From Belnapia moabensis DSM 16746 (GTDB lineage: Bacteria; Pseudomonadota; Alphaproteobacteria; Acetobacterales; Acetobacteraceae), in the NCBI RefSeq assembly GCF_000745835.1, contig NZ_JQKB01000010.1, positions 62,001 through 126,000 on the forward strand: 64,000 bases of DNA. Reading direction: 5' to 3'. Positions 34,032 through 43,195 of the stretch are shown here, in pieces (position 1 is the first letter of the stretch; each line of letters opens with the position of its first letter). The notes beneath the pieces were generated by a model. It did no database searches. It was not told where the DNA came from and saw only the letters and a list, made by a program, of their open reading frames with translations. The position numbers and the translations under genes were made by a program.

Positions 34032-35885
34032 ATGGCCCTCCCGCCCGCCTTCCTCGAGGAGCTGCGGGCCCGGACGCCGCTGCCGGGCCTGATCGGCCGC
34101 AAGACCCGCCTCGCGCGGAACGGGCGGCAGTGGAAGGGGTGCTGCCCCTTCCACAACGAGAAGACGCCGTCCTTCTACGTCTATGACGACCACTTTCATT
34201 GCTTCGGCTGCGGCGCGCATGGGGATGCGATCACTTTCCTCATGCGCGCCGAAGGCGCCAGCTTCCCCGAGGCCGTTGAACGCCTCGCCGGCGAGGCGGG
34301 AATGCAGGTGCCGAAGGCGACGCCCCAGGCCGCCGAGCGCGAGCGCCGCGCGAAGGACCTCTACGCCGTCTGCGCCGCGGCCGAGGCCGCCTTCCGCCGC
34401 CGCCTGATGCTGCCCGAGGGCCGCGCCGCCCTCGACTACCTCCGCCGGCGCGGCCTCACGGAGGCGACCATCGCCCGCTTCGGCCTCGGCTGGTCGGGCG
34501 AGGGCAGGGGGGCACTCGCCGCCGACCTCAAGGCCGAAGGCATCACCCCCGAGCAGCTCGTCGCCGCCGGGCTGATGAAGCCCCGCGACCCGGACCGGCC
34601 CGAGGCTGGCCTTGTCGACATGTTCTTCAACCGCGTGATCTTCCCGATCCGCGACCGCCGCGGCCGGACCATCAGCTTCGGCGGCCGCATCCTCGGCGAC
34701 GGCCAGCCGAAATACGTCAACGGCCCGGAGACGGAGCTCTTCTCCAAGCGCCGCAGCCTCTACGGCCTCGACCTTGCCCGCGAGGGCGCCTTCCGCGGCG
34801 CGACTGTGGTGGTGGTCGAGGGCTACATGGATGTCATCGCCCTGCACCAGGCCGGCTTCAACGCCGCCGTCGCTCCCCTCGGCACGGCGCTGACCGCCGA
34901 GCAGCTGGAAGCCCTCTGGCAGGTCTCCCCCGAGCCCGTGCTTTGCTTCGACGGCGACGCCGCCGGCGCCAAGGCCGCCTTCCGCTCCGCCGAGCTGGCC
35001 CTGCCGCTGCTCGCCCCCGACCGCAGCCTGCGCCTGGCGATGCTGACCGGCGGCGAGGACCCCGACACGCTGGTGGCGAAGGGCGGCTCCCCCGCCTTCG
35101 AGGCTGTCCTCGCCGGCGCCAGGCCGCTCTCCGCCGCCCTCTATGACCTCCTGGCCGGCCCGACCCCGCCGACGACGCCCGAGCAGCGCGCCGCCTTCCG
35201 CCACCGCCTGGACGCGGCGGCCAAGAGCATCCCCGACAAGACCCTGTCGGCCGAATACCGCCGCGCCTGGCTCGACCGCTTCTTCGCCGAGGGCCGCAGC
35301 GCCCGCCCGGCCCCGGCCGCGCGCCCCGCCTGGACCCCGCGCGGCAAGCCGGGCGAACTCGTCTCCATCCGCGGCCTGCAACGCACCGCCATCGACCATG
35401 AGGCGATCCGCCTGGAGCGCGCCCGCAACCTGCTGGCGATCCTGCTCCACCACCCCGCCCTGCTGCCCGAGGTGGAGGAAACCCTCGCCTCCCTCGACCT
35501 GCCTCCCGGCGATTGCTCGCATCTCAGGGAGGCGCTTCTCACATGGCTTCCAGCCGCCGATCACCTTGACTCGACGAGGCTGATGGACCACCTCCGTGAG
35601 GCAGGATGGGAGACTGTTGCTGCCTGGGCGACCAGGAGGCACGGCCTCTGCCAGGCCGCCGATCCCGAGGCCCAGCCGAAGGAGGCGCTTGAGGCCTGGT
35701 GGCATTTCTTCAGCCTGCTGCGGGGCAAGGCGGAGTTGGATAACGATCTGGCCGAGGCTCGGAGAATGCTGGAAGAGACCAACGACCCGCAAGCCCAGCA
35801 TCGCTACGTGCTGCTGCTCGAAGCGCAGCGCGCCCTGTTGAGCGGCGAGGCCGGGGACCAGGCCCAGCCGGATAGCATAGTATAG
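34032..35885 (+). CDS. dnaG: DNA primase
   Basis: Synthesises RNA primers at the replication fork; 617 residues, the usual length. The CHC2 zinc finger is complete ([17 protein letters not shown] then [11 protein letters not shown]: Cys38, His41, Cys57, Cys60). The catalytic TOPRIM domain shows [17 protein letters not shown] (about residues 257-273) and [13 protein letters not shown] (about 303-315). The C-terminal helicase-interaction domain is present but not strongly conserved. It is flanked by bfr upstream (16 bases) and rpoD downstream (62 bases). Confidence 0.97.
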   Translation: MALPPAFLEELRARTPLPGLIGRKTRLARNGRQWKGCCPFHNEKTPSFYVYDDHFHCFGCGAHGDAITFLMRAEGASFPEAVERLAGEAGMQVPKATPQAAERERRAKDLYAVCAAAEAAFRRRLMLPEGRAALDYLRRRGLTEATIARFGLGWSGEGRGALAADLKAEGITPEQLVAAGLMKPRDPDRPEAGLVDMFFNRVIFPIRDRRGRTISFGGRILGDGQPKYVNGPETELFSKRRSLYGLDLAREGAFRGATVVVVEGYMDVIALHQAGFNAAVAPLGTALTAEQLEALWQVSPEPVLCFDGDAAGAKAAFRSAELALPLLAPDRSLRLAMLTGGEDPDTLVAKGGSPAFEAVLAGARPLSAALYDLLAGPTPPTTPEQRAAFRHRLDAAAKSIPDKTLSAEYRRAWLDRFFAEGRSARPAPAARPAWTPRGKPGELVSIRGLQRTAIDHEAIRLERARNLLAILLHHPALLPEVEETLASLDLPPGDCSHLREALLTWLPAADHLDSTRLMDHLREAGWETVAAWATRRHGLCQAADPEAQPKEALEAWWHFFSLLRGKAELDNDLAEARRMLEETNDPQAQHRYVLLLEAQRALLSGEAGDQAQPDSIV

Positions 35886-35947
35886 AAGGATCGTCGCACG
35901 GGCGCCCGCCCCCCTCGGGCCGCCCGTCGCAGGCATGGAGCGCAGGC

Positions 35948-37873
35948 ATGGCGAGCAAGGCCGCAGGTGGTACGGATACGGTCGAGACGCGCGACGAGGT
36001 CGTGGAGGGTGTCCTCCTCGACACGATGACAGCCGCGGTCAAGAAGCTGATCGCCCGCGGCAAGGAGCGCGGCTACGTCACCTATGACGAGCTGAACGCG
36101 GCACTTCCCTCCGATCAGGTCTCCTCCGAGATGATCGAGGACACCATGGCGATGCTGAGCGAGATCGGCATCAACGTGGTCGAGTCCGAGGAGAGCGAGG
36201 ACGGCGACGGCACCGCCGTCGCCAAGCCCGCCACTGAGGACAAGGAAGAGAAGGACGAGGAAGAGGGCGGCGGCAATGTGGACGAGGAAAGCCTCGGCCG
36301 CACCGACGACCCCGTCCGCATGTACCTGCGCGAGATGGGCAGCGTCGAGCTGCTTTCCCGCGAGGGCGAGATCGCGATCGCCAAGCGCATCGAGGCCGGG
36401 CGCGACATGATGATCGGCGGGCTCTGCGAGAGCCCGCAGACCTTCAAGGCCATCATCGCCTGGCACGAGGCCGTCCGCGCCGGCAAGATGCTGCTGCGCG
36501 ACGTCATCGACCTCGAGGCGACGGCCGCCGCCGACAGCCCGGAAGGCGCCGCCCCGCCCGACCCTGATGAGGAATTCGAGGAAGGCGAGGAAGGCGAGGG
36601 CCTTGGCCTCTCTCTCTCCGCACTGGAAGAGAAGCTGAAGCCCGAGGCGCTCGCCGCCTTCGAGGCCATCGAGCAGAACTACGCCAAGCTGCACAAGCTG
36701 CAGTCGAAGCGCATGGAGGCCTATTCCGCCGGCGAGGACCTCCAGGGCCGCTCCGAGAAGACCTACGAGAAGACCCGCCAGGAACTCGTCGCGCTGGTGC
36801 AGAAGGTCCACCTGCACAACAACCGCATCGAGGAACTGGTCGAGCAGCTCAAGACCATCAACCGCAAGCTCACCAGCCTCGAGGGGCAGGTGCTGCGGCT
36901 GGCCGAGGGCGCCAAGGTCAAGCGCGAGGAATTCCTCCAGCACTGGCGCGGCTCCGAGCTGGACCCCGCCTGGTTCGACCGCCTGACCAAGCTGACCGGC
37001 AAGCCGTGGAAGGCCTTCATCGCCCGCTCGCGCGACGATGTGGAGGCGGTGCGCGCCCAGATGGGCGCCATCGCCAACGACACCAACCTGCCGATCGCCG
37101 AGTTCCGCCGCGTCTACGCCACCGTCTCGCGCGGCGAGCGCGACATGACCCAGGCGAAGAAGGAGATGATCGAGGCCAACCTCCGCCTCGTCATCTCCAT
37201 CGCCAAGAAATACACCAACCGCGGCCTGCAATTCCTCGACCTGATCCAGGAAGGGAATATCGGCCTGATGAAGGCGGTCGATAAGTTCGAGTACCGCCGC
37301 GGCTACAAGTTCAGCACCTACGCGACCTGGTGGATCCGGCAGGCCATCACGCGCAGCATCGCCGACCAGGCGCGGACCATCCGTATCCCGGTCCACATGA
37401 TCGAGACGATCAACAAGCTGGTCCGCACCAGCCGCCAGATGCTGCACGAGATCGGCCGCGAGCCGACGCCGGAGGAGCTGGCCGAGAAGCTCGGCATGCC
37501 GCTCGAGAAGGTCCGCAAGGTCCTCAAGATCGCCAAGGAGCCGATCTCCCTCGAGACGCCGATCGGCGACGAGGAGGACAGCCATCTCGGCGACTTCATC
37601 GAGGACAAGGCGGCGATCATCCCGCTGGATGCCGCGATCCAGTCCAACCTGCGCGAGGCGACGACGCGGGTGCTCTCCTCGCTCACGCCCCGCGAGGAGC
37701 GCGTGCTGCGCATGCGCTTCGGCATCGGCATGAACACCGACCACACGCTGGAAGAGGTCGGCCAGCAGTTCAACGTCACGCGCGAGCGCATCCGCCAGAT
37801 CGAGGCGAAGGCGCTCCGCAAGCTGAAGCATCCCAGCCGCTCGCGGAAGCTCCGCAGCTTCCTCGACAACTGA
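35948..37873 (+). CDS. rpoD: RNA polymerase primary sigma factor RpoD
   Basis: Housekeeping sigma-70, 641 residues. Region 1.1 (about residues 25-75) has [20 protein letters not shown]; an acidic stretch follows; region 1.2 is [20 protein letters not shown]; a large non-conserved insert of about 240 residues leads to region 2 (from about residue 400: [20 protein letters not shown], then [20 protein letters not shown]), region 3 ([20 protein letters not shown]) and region 4.2 ([20 protein letters not shown]). The ATG at 35948 follows GGAGCGCAGGC. It lies 62 bases behind dnaG and one base ahead of the GNAT gene. Confidence 0.98.
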   Translation: MASKAAGGTDTVETRDEVVEGVLLDTMTAAVKKLIARGKERGYVTYDELNAALPSDQVSSEMIEDTMAMLSEIGINVVESEESEDGDGTAVAKPATEDKEEKDEEEGGGNVDEESLGRTDDPVRMYLREMGSVELLSREGEIAIAKRIEAGRDMMIGGLCESPQTFKAIIAWHEAVRAGKMLLRDVIDLEATAAADSPEGAAPPDPDEEFEEGEEGEGLGLSLSALEEKLKPEALAAFEAIEQNYAKLHKLQSKRMEAYSAGEDLQGRSEKTYEKTRQELVALVQKVHLHNNRIEELVEQLKTINRKLTSLEGQVLRLAEGAKVKREEFLQHWRGSELDPAWFDRLTKLTGKPWKAFIARSRDDVEAVRAQMGAIANDTNLPIAEFRRVYATVSRGERDMTQAKKEMIEANLRLVISIAKKYTNRGLQFLDLIQEGNIGLMKAVDKFEYRRGYKFSTYATWWIRQAITRSIADQARTIRIPVHMIETINKLVRTSRQMLHEIGREPTPEELAEKLGMPLEKVRKVLKIAKEPISLETPIGDEEDSHLGDFIEDKAAIIPLDAAIQSNLREATTRVLSSLTPREERVLRMRFGIGMNTDHTLEEVGQQFNVTRERIRQIEAKALRKLKHPSRSRKLRSFLDN

Positions 37874-37874
37874 G

Positions 37875-38447
37875 ATGAGTGCCGCGGCGGAACGGACGGC
37901 GGCCGTCGCCGTCGACGTCACCTTCCTGCGGATGGATCGGCGCCCCGCCGATCCGCCGCTGCCGCTGCCGCTCGGGGCGCGCGTGACGCGGGCCACGCGC
38001 TGCACCACGGCCTTCTACCGCTACCTCTACGACACCGTCGGCCACGACTATGTCTGGTGGCTGCGGCGCACGCTGACCGAGGCCGAGCTCGCCCGCATCC
38101 TCGCCGACCCCGGCGTCACCATCCACGTCCTCTACAAGGATGGCGAGCCGGCCGGCTTCTATGAGCTCGACCGCCGCAACCGCCCGCTGGTCAACCTTTC
38201 CTATTTCGGGCTGATGCCGCATGCCATCGGCGCCGGGCTCGGCCGCGCCTTCCTCGGCCATGCGGTGGACGAGGCCTGGAGCCAGGGCACCCGCGCCCTC
38301 ACCGTCAACACCTGCACCGCCGACCATCCCCGCGCGCTGCCCAACTACCTCGCCGCCGGCTTCGGCAAGCTGCGCACGGTGCGCGAGGTCTGGAACGTGC
38401 CGCTGCATCTCGGCCTTCCCATCCCGTCGCGCCTGCGCATCGGCTGA
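37875..38447 (+). CDS. GNAT-family N-acetyltransferase
   Basis: 190 residues. The acetyl-CoA-binding core is seen as [20 protein letters not shown] (motif A with the G-x-G-x-G/A pyrophosphate loop) followed by [20 protein letters not shown] and [15 protein letters not shown]. The ATG lies one base after the rpoD stop, so it is translated from the dnaG-rpoD transcript. The acceptor substrate is unknown. Confidence 0.88.
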   Translation: MSAAAERTAAVAVDVTFLRMDRRPADPPLPLPLGARVTRATRCTTAFYRYLYDTVGHDYVWWLRRTLTEAELARILADPGVTIHVLYKDGEPAGFYELDRRNRPLVNLSYFGLMPHAIGAGLGRAFLGHAVDEAWSQGTRALTVNTCTADHPRALPNYLAAGFGKLRTVREVWNVPLHLGLPIPSRLRIG

Positions 38448-38456
38448 AGGCCCCCA

Positions 38457-38485
38457 TTGCAATAGGGGCGGGAAGGGACCATATC
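38457..38485 (+). promoter_or_regulatory. Candidate promoter of the cold-shock gene
   Basis: TTGCAA (38457-38462) and CATATC (38480-38485) are 17 bases apart. This would give a leader of about 130 bases before the csp ATG at 38623, in keeping with the long structured leaders of cold-shock genes. Confidence 0.35.
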
Positions 38486-38622
38486 TTGGTCGTCAACCCG
38501 TCTGGTTCGGCCCGTTTCGTTTGCTCCCCTGGGAGCCCGAGCCTGGTTTCCGTCCCTCAAAGGCAGATTGGCCCGCCCCGCGATGGCGTGGGACGGCACC
38601 CTTGCATGATGGGATTCCCCGC

Positions 38623-38829
38623 ATGTCTACCGGCACTGTTAAGTGGTTCAACGCAACCAAGGGCTACGGCTTCATCCAGCCCGAGGACGGCACCGCTGAC
38701 GTTTTCGTCCACATCTCCGATGTCCAGCGCTCCGGCCTCCAGGGCCTGCAGGACGGCCAGCGCCTCAGCTTCGATGTGCAGCGCGGCCAGCAGGGCAAGC
38801 TCTCCGCTTGCAACCTGAAGCTCGACTGA
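38623..38829 (+). CDS. Cold-shock domain protein (CspA family)
   Basis: Single-stranded nucleic-acid chaperone, 68 residues, one OB-fold. Both RNA-binding motifs are intact: KGYGFIQ (RNP1) and VFVHIS (RNP2), after the standard start TGTVKWFNATKGYGFI. The gene has a 175-base upstream gap with a promoter candidate and a strong factor-independent terminator right behind it, so it is an independent short transcript. The ribosome site is weak. Confidence 0.96.
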   Translation: MSTGTVKWFNATKGYGFIQPEDGTADVFVHISDVQRSGLQGLQDGQRLSFDVQRGQQGKLSACNLKLD

Positions 38830-38837
38830 GCGACTGG

Positions 38838-38864
38838 GGCGGGCTTCGGCCCGCCTCTTTTTTT
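38838..38864 (+). terminator. Factor-independent terminator after csp
   Basis: GGCGGGC (38838-38844), loop TTCG, GCCCGCC (38849-38855), then TCTTTTTTT. A classic stem with U-run 9 bases beyond the csp stop. Confidence 0.92.
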
Positions 38865-38887
38865 CGCGGTGGCAGGAGTAAGCCAGC

Positions 38888-39100
38888 ATGGCAACGCATC
38901 TCTACACCGTCGGCCAGAATGTCGAATTCATCGCCGGCCGCTTCGACGGCAACGTGCCCCGCGGTCTCTACACCGTGGTTCGGCAACTCCCCGGTTCTGA
39001 GCAGCTCCGCGAGTACCGCGTGAAGCACCAGCAGGACGGGCATGAGCGCGTCGTGCCGGAGAACCAGCTCCGCGGTGGACCGCCGGCCGTCTTCAGCTGA
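38888..39100 (+). CDS. Small conserved-looking protein, unknown function
   Basis: 70 residues, basic/neutral, no signal or membrane helix. The core reads FIAGRFDGNVPRGLYTVVRQ and continues EYRVKHQQDGHERVVPENQL, a pattern I recall from small proteins of other alphaproteobacteria without assigned function; it looks like a small beta-rich domain. The ATG at 38888 follows GCAGGAG. It comes directly after the csp terminator and heads a run of three small genes up to 39592. Confidence 0.75.
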   Translation: MATHLYTVGQNVEFIAGRFDGNVPRGLYTVVRQLPGSEQLREYRVKHQQDGHERVVPENQLRGGPPAVFS

Positions 39101-39172
39101 TCGGGCGCTAAACGCCTATCGCAGCCGCTGCGGCCAGAGGCCGTAGCCCAGAATCATGTCCGGGAGCAGCCG

Positions 39173-39343
39173 ATGGCGCGCAGACCGAATTACGGCCAGC
39201 AGCGGGCCGAGGTGAATCGCGGCAAGCAAGCCAAGCAGGAAGCGAAGCAGCGCGAGCGCGAGGAGGCCGTCGCCCGCCGCAAGGCCGAGCGCGAGGCCCA
39301 GGGCCTGCCCCCCGAGGAAGAACCCGCAGACCAGGACAGATAG
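39173..39343 (+). CDS. Very small, highly charged protein
   Basis: 56 residues starting MARRPNYGQQRAEVNRGKQA. Nearly the whole chain is Lys/Arg/Glu/Gln-rich and predicted as one long charged helix (KQREREEAVARRKAEREAQG), ending in an acidic tail. The ATG at 39173 has GGGAG 7 bases upstream, and the frame lies neatly between two other small genes (gaps of 72 and 30 bases). It could bind RNA or the ribosome; function unknown. Confidence 0.65.
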   Translation: MARRPNYGQQRAEVNRGKQAKQEAKQREREEAVARRKAEREAQGLPPEEEPADQDR

Positions 39344-39373
39344 CCGCCACCGCGGCGGCATGAGGATAGGATC

Positions 39374-39592
39374 ATGGCCAAGCGCCGCGATGATGGAAAA
39401 TACGTGCTCTTTGACGTCGCCTATGCGGATGGCAGCCGTGCCTCCAACCGGAAGGTGCCGACCGAGCTGCTCGGCGGCCTCGACGGCGACGAGCCGGCCC
39501 GGGATGAGATCGAAGCCCAGGACCGGCGGATCGCCGAAGCCTCCGGCAAGCCCCAGCGGGCGATCCTGACACTGGCCCGCGCGGGCCGGTAA
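39374..39592 (+). CDS. Small conserved-looking protein, unknown function
   Basis: 72 residues, soluble, acidic in the middle: YVLFDVAYADGSRASNRKVP then GGLDGDEPARDEIEAQDRRI and GKPQRAILTLARAGR. The sequence is well-formed and resembles small proteins remembered from other alphaproteobacteria, none with a known role. The ATG at 39374 follows a GAGGATAGGATC site. It ends 7 bases before a strong shared terminator. Confidence 0.72.
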   Translation: MAKRRDDGKYVLFDVAYADGSRASNRKVPTELLGGLDGDEPARDEIEAQDRRIAEASGKPQRAILTLARAGR

Positions 39593-39598
39593 GCAAAT

Positions 39599-39626
39599 AG
39601 GGCCGGCGGATCGCTCCGCCGGCCCT
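39599..39626. terminator. Bidirectional terminator
   Basis: AGGGCCGGCGGA (39599-39610), loop TCGC, TCCGCCGGCCCT (39615-39626), followed by TTCC on the plus strand and by ATTTG on the minus strand. A perfect 12-bp stem between the small-protein gene and the convergent hppA gene. Confidence 0.85.
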
Positions 39627-39633
39627 TTCCATG

Positions 39634-41751
39634 TCAGCTATGCGCCAGGATTGCCAGTAGCAGCAGCGCCACGATGTTGGTGATCTTGATCATCGGGTTC
39701 ACCGCCGGCCCCGCCGTGTCCTTGTAGGGGTCGCCCACCGTATCGCCCGTCACCGCGGCCTTGTGGGCATCCGAGCCCTTGCCGCCATGATGGCCTTCCT
39801 CGATGTACTTCTTCGCATTGTCCCAGGCGCCGCCGCCCGTCGTCATCGAGACGGCGACGAAGAAGCCGGTGACGATGACGCCGAGCAGCATCGCCCCCAG
39901 CGCCTCGAAGCCCGCCGCCTTCCCGGCGATGGCGGTGACGCCGAAATAGCAGACCAGTGGCGAGAGCACCGGCAGCAGCGAGGGGATGATCATCTCCCTG
40001 ATCGCCGCCTTGGTGAGGATATCGACCGCGCGGCCATAATCCGGCCGGTCGGTCCCCGCCATGATGCCGGGCTTCTCCCTGAACTGCCGCCGCACCTCCT
40101 CCACCACCGCCATGGCAGCGCGGCCGACGGCCGTCATCGCCATGCCGCCGAAGAGAAACGGCAGCGCCCCTCCGAAGAGCAGCCCCATCACCACATAGGG
40201 GCTGGTCAGGCTGAAGGTCAGCGCGCCGATCCCGGCGAAATAGGGGAAGGTCGCCGCATTGGCCGAGAAGTAGGCCAGGTCCTGCGTATAGGCGGCGAAC
40301 AGCACCAGCGCCCCGAGCCCCGCCGAGCCGATGGCATAGCCCTTCGTGACGGCCTTGGTGGTGTTGCCGACCGCATCCAGCGCATCGGTCGTGACGCGGA
40401 TCTCGCTCGGCAGCCTCGCCATCTCGGCGATGCCGCCGGCATTGTCCGTCACCGGCCCGAAAGCATCGAGCGCCACCACCATGCCCGCCAGCGCCAGCAT
40501 CGTCGTCACCGCGATGGCGATGCCGTAGAGCCCTGCCAGGTTGTAGCTGAACAGCACGCCGGCGATGATGATGAGCGCCGGGATGGCCGTGCTCTCCATG
40601 CTGACGGCGAGCCCGCGGATGACGTTCGTGCCATGCCCCGTCACCGAACTCTCGGCGATGGCCTTCACCGGTCGGTAGTCGGTGCCGGTATAGTATTCCG
40701 TCACCACGATGATGAGCCCCGTCACCGCCAGCCCGACGACGCCGCAGAGAAACAGCGAGAAGGCGGTGAAATTCGCCCCCGCCGCGCTCAGCGTTCCGCT
40801 GCCGAAGACCAGGTAGCTCAGCGGCAGCAACGCGACGAGCGAAAGGATGCCGGTGACGATGAAGCCCCGGTACATCGCCCCCATGATCGAGTTGTTGGCC
40901 GGCAGCTTGACGAAATAGGTCCCGGCGATCGAGGTGACGACGCAGACCGCGCCGATCGTCAGCGGATAGAGCATCCCCTGCGCCAGCATGTCGGCGGGGA
41001 AGGCGATGGCGGCCAGCACCATCGTCGCCACCATGGTCACCGCATAGGTCTCGAACAGGTCGGCCGCCATGCCCGCGCAGTCGCCGACATTGTCGCCGAC
41101 ATTGTCGGCAATGGTCGCCGGGTTGCGGGGGTCGTCCTCGGGGATGCCCGCCTCGACCTTGCCGACCATGTCGCCGCCGACATCGGCGCCCTTGGTGAAG
41201 ATGCCGCCGCCGAGCCGCGCGAAGATCGAGATCAGCGAAGCCCCGAAGCCGAGCGCGACGAGCGCGTCGATCACCGGCCGGCTGTTCGGCGCATGCCCAA
41301 CCAGCACGACCAGGATGAAGAAGTAGACGGCGACGCCCAGCAGCGCGAGCCCCGCGACGAGCATCCCGGTGATGGCCCCCGACTTGAAGGCGACGTCGAG
41401 CCCCGCCGCCAGCGAGCCGGCCGAGGCCTGCGCCGTCCGCACATTGGCCCGCACCGAGACATTCATGCCGATGAAGCCCGCCAGCCCCGAGAGCAGCGCC
41501 CCGAGCAGGAAGCCGATCGCCACGCCGATGCCCAGCCAGAGCACGATCGCCACGAAAAGCACGATGCCGACCAGGGCGATGGTCATGTACTGGCGCTTCA
41601 GATAGGCCTGCGCGCCCTCCTGGATCGCCTGGGCGATCTCCTGCATGCGCGCAGTGCCCGCATCGAGCGCCATCACCTGCCGGGCCGTGACCACGCCATA
41701 GGCGAGCGACAGCGCCCCCAGCAGGATCACGAGCAGCAACGTCACTGTCAT
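39634..41751 (-). CDS. hppA: Membrane-bound proton-translocating pyrophosphatase
   Basis: Integral membrane pump that couples pyrophosphate hydrolysis to H+ export; 705 residues with about 16 helices. The pyrophosphate/Mg site is intact: [20 protein letters not shown] and [20 protein letters not shown]. The K+-dependence site reads [10 protein letters not shown] with Lys466 and Thr469, the pattern of K+-independent enzymes (K+-dependent ones have Ala there). The start at ATG 41749-41751 puts the first helix at the N-terminus ([19 protein letters not shown]); the open frame upstream is not family-like. It is divergent from the MetX-like gene (188-base gap). Confidence 0.97.
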   Translation of the reverse strand: MTVTLLLVILLGALSLAYGVVTARQVMALDAGTARMQEIAQAIQEGAQAYLKRQYMTIALVGIVLFVAIVLWLGIGVAIGFLLGALLSGLAGFIGMNVSVRANVRTAQASAGSLAAGLDVAFKSGAITGMLVAGLALLGVAVYFFILVVLVGHAPNSRPVIDALVALGFGASLISIFARLGGGIFTKGADVGGDMVGKVEAGIPEDDPRNPATIADNVGDNVGDCAGMAADLFETYAVTMVATMVLAAIAFPADMLAQGMLYPLTIGAVCVVTSIAGTYFVKLPANNSIMGAMYRGFIVTGILSLVALLPLSYLVFGSGTLSAAGANFTAFSLFLCGVVGLAVTGLIIVVTEYYTGTDYRPVKAIAESSVTGHGTNVIRGLAVSMESTAIPALIIIAGVLFSYNLAGLYGIAIAVTTMLALAGMVVALDAFGPVTDNAGGIAEMARLPSEIRVTTDALDAVGNTTKAVTKGYAIGSAGLGALVLFAAYTQDLAYFSANAATFPYFAGIGALTFSLTSPYVVMGLLFGGALPFLFGGMAMTAVGRAAMAVVEEVRRQFREKPGIMAGTDRPDYGRAVDILTKAAIREMIIPSLLPVLSPLVCYFGVTAIAGKAAGFEALGAMLLGVIVTGFFVAVSMTTGGGAWDNAKKYIEEGHHGGKGSDAHKAAVTGDTVGDPYKDTAGPAVNPMIKITNIVALLLLAILAHS

Positions 41752-41939
41752 CAAGACGGTAGCCCCCCCTTCCTTCGCCGCGCCCTTCGAGGGGCGCTGG
41801 TGAAGCGAGGCTAGGCGGGCAGCGGTAGCGGCGCAACGGTATCCCTGCTGCATTCCGCTGCCATATCAGCGGTTGTGAGGCTTGCCGGCCGGCCCCGGCG
41901 CCGTCACGATGGGGCGAGGCTTTCCCGGAGGAAACGCGG

Positions 41940-43109
41940 ATGATGCGGCGTGCATTGCCGGCGCTGGCTTTGGCGCTGGGCCTGTTGGCGGGGCCGGCGA
42001 TGGCGCAGGAGGTGGTGGAGAAGCGGGTCTTCGAGGGCGGCGCCTACCAGACGCGCGGCGGCGCGACCATCACCAACCTCCGCATCGGCTACCAGACCAT
42101 GGGCCGGCTGAATGCCGAGGGCACCAACGCCATCCTCATCTGCCATTTCTTCAGCGGCAACAGCCACGCCTTCGGCCGGCTCGCGGCGGGCGGCCCCGCC
42201 GGCTACTGGGACGCCATCATCGGCCCCGGTAAGCCGATCGACACCGACCGCTATTTGGTCGTCTCGGCCGACACGCTGGTCAACGTCAACGTCCCCGACG
42301 CCAACACGGTGACGACGGGCCCCGCCAGCATCAACCCGGACACCGGCCGTCCCTACGGCCTGACCTTCCCCGTCGTCTCCATGCGCGACTTCGTCGAGAC
42401 GCAGAAGCGCCTGCTCGACAGCCTCGGGGTGAAGCGCCTCGCCCTCGTCGCCGGCCCTTCCAATGGCGGCTTGCAGAGCATCGAATGGGCGGCCGCCTAC
42501 CCTGGTTTCATCGAGCGGGTGATGCCCGTCATCGCCGCCGACATCGACGCCTGGATGCAGGGCTGGCTCGACATCTGGGAGGCGCCGATCCGCCTCGACC
42601 CGAACTGGGCCGAGGGCAATTACTACGGCCAGGGGCGCGAGCCGCCGCTGCGCGGCCTCGCCGAAGCCTGGAAGGTCGTCACGCTCCACGCCCGCGACCG
42701 CCTCTGGGCGAAGCAGTACGACCGCCAGCTCCCCGAAGGCCAGGACCCCGCCCGCCGCATCGGCGACCGCTTCGCCATCGAGCGCTGGCTCGACGATGCC
42801 GCTGCGGCCCGCGCCCGCACCTCGGACGCCAATTCCTTCCTCTACATGGTGCGCGCCAACCAGCTCTTCCTGAACGAGTACCCAAGCTTCGCCGCCGCCC
42901 TCTCCGGCACCCCGGCGCGCTGGCTGGTGGTCTCCGCGCCGACCGACCGGGTCTTCCTCGCCGATGGCGTCCGCGAATTCACCGAGACGCTGCGCAGCGC
43001 CGGCAAGCAGGTGGAGACGGCGGAGCTCGCCGGCCCGCTCGGCCATCTCAACGGCGTGGTCGGCATGGCCCCGGTCGGCGACCGAATCAGGGCCTTCCTC
43101 GCGCGCTGA
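41940..43109 (+). CDS. Exported homoserine O-acetyltransferase-like alpha/beta hydrolase
   Basis: 389 residues. The N-terminus is a clear cleavable signal (ALPALALALGLLAGPAMAQE), unusual for the MetX family, which is cytoplasmic. The body matches MetX: ITNLRIGYQTMGRLNAEGTN, LICHFFSGNSHAFGR, nucleophile elbow LVAGPSNGGLQSIEW (Ser in place of the usual GGSMGG), APTDRVFLADGVREF (Asp) and LAGPLGHLNGVVGM (His). The triad is therefore complete. The ATG at 41940 follows GGAGGAAACGC. Probably a periplasmic acyltransferase or esterase rather than a methionine enzyme; substrate unknown. Confidence 0.85.
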   Translation: MMRRALPALALALGLLAGPAMAQEVVEKRVFEGGAYQTRGGATITNLRIGYQTMGRLNAEGTNAILICHFFSGNSHAFGRLAAGGPAGYWDAIIGPGKPIDTDRYLVVSADTLVNVNVPDANTVTTGPASINPDTGRPYGLTFPVVSMRDFVETQKRLLDSLGVKRLALVAGPSNGGLQSIEWAAAYPGFIERVMPVIAADIDAWMQGWLDIWEAPIRLDPNWAEGNYYGQGREPPLRGLAEAWKVVTLHARDRLWAKQYDRQLPEGQDPARRIGDRFAIERWLDDAAAARARTSDANSFLYMVRANQLFLNEYPSFAAALSGTPARWLVVSAPTDRVFLADGVREFTETLRSAGKQVETAELAGPLGHLNGVVGMAPVGDRIRAFLAR

Positions 43110-43195
43110 CCCACGCATAAGGCGAATCGTAACGTTTCGCCCGCACAGTCCACCACCGCGGCCAGGCGCAATCCGGCGCCGGCCGCCCAGCGTGG

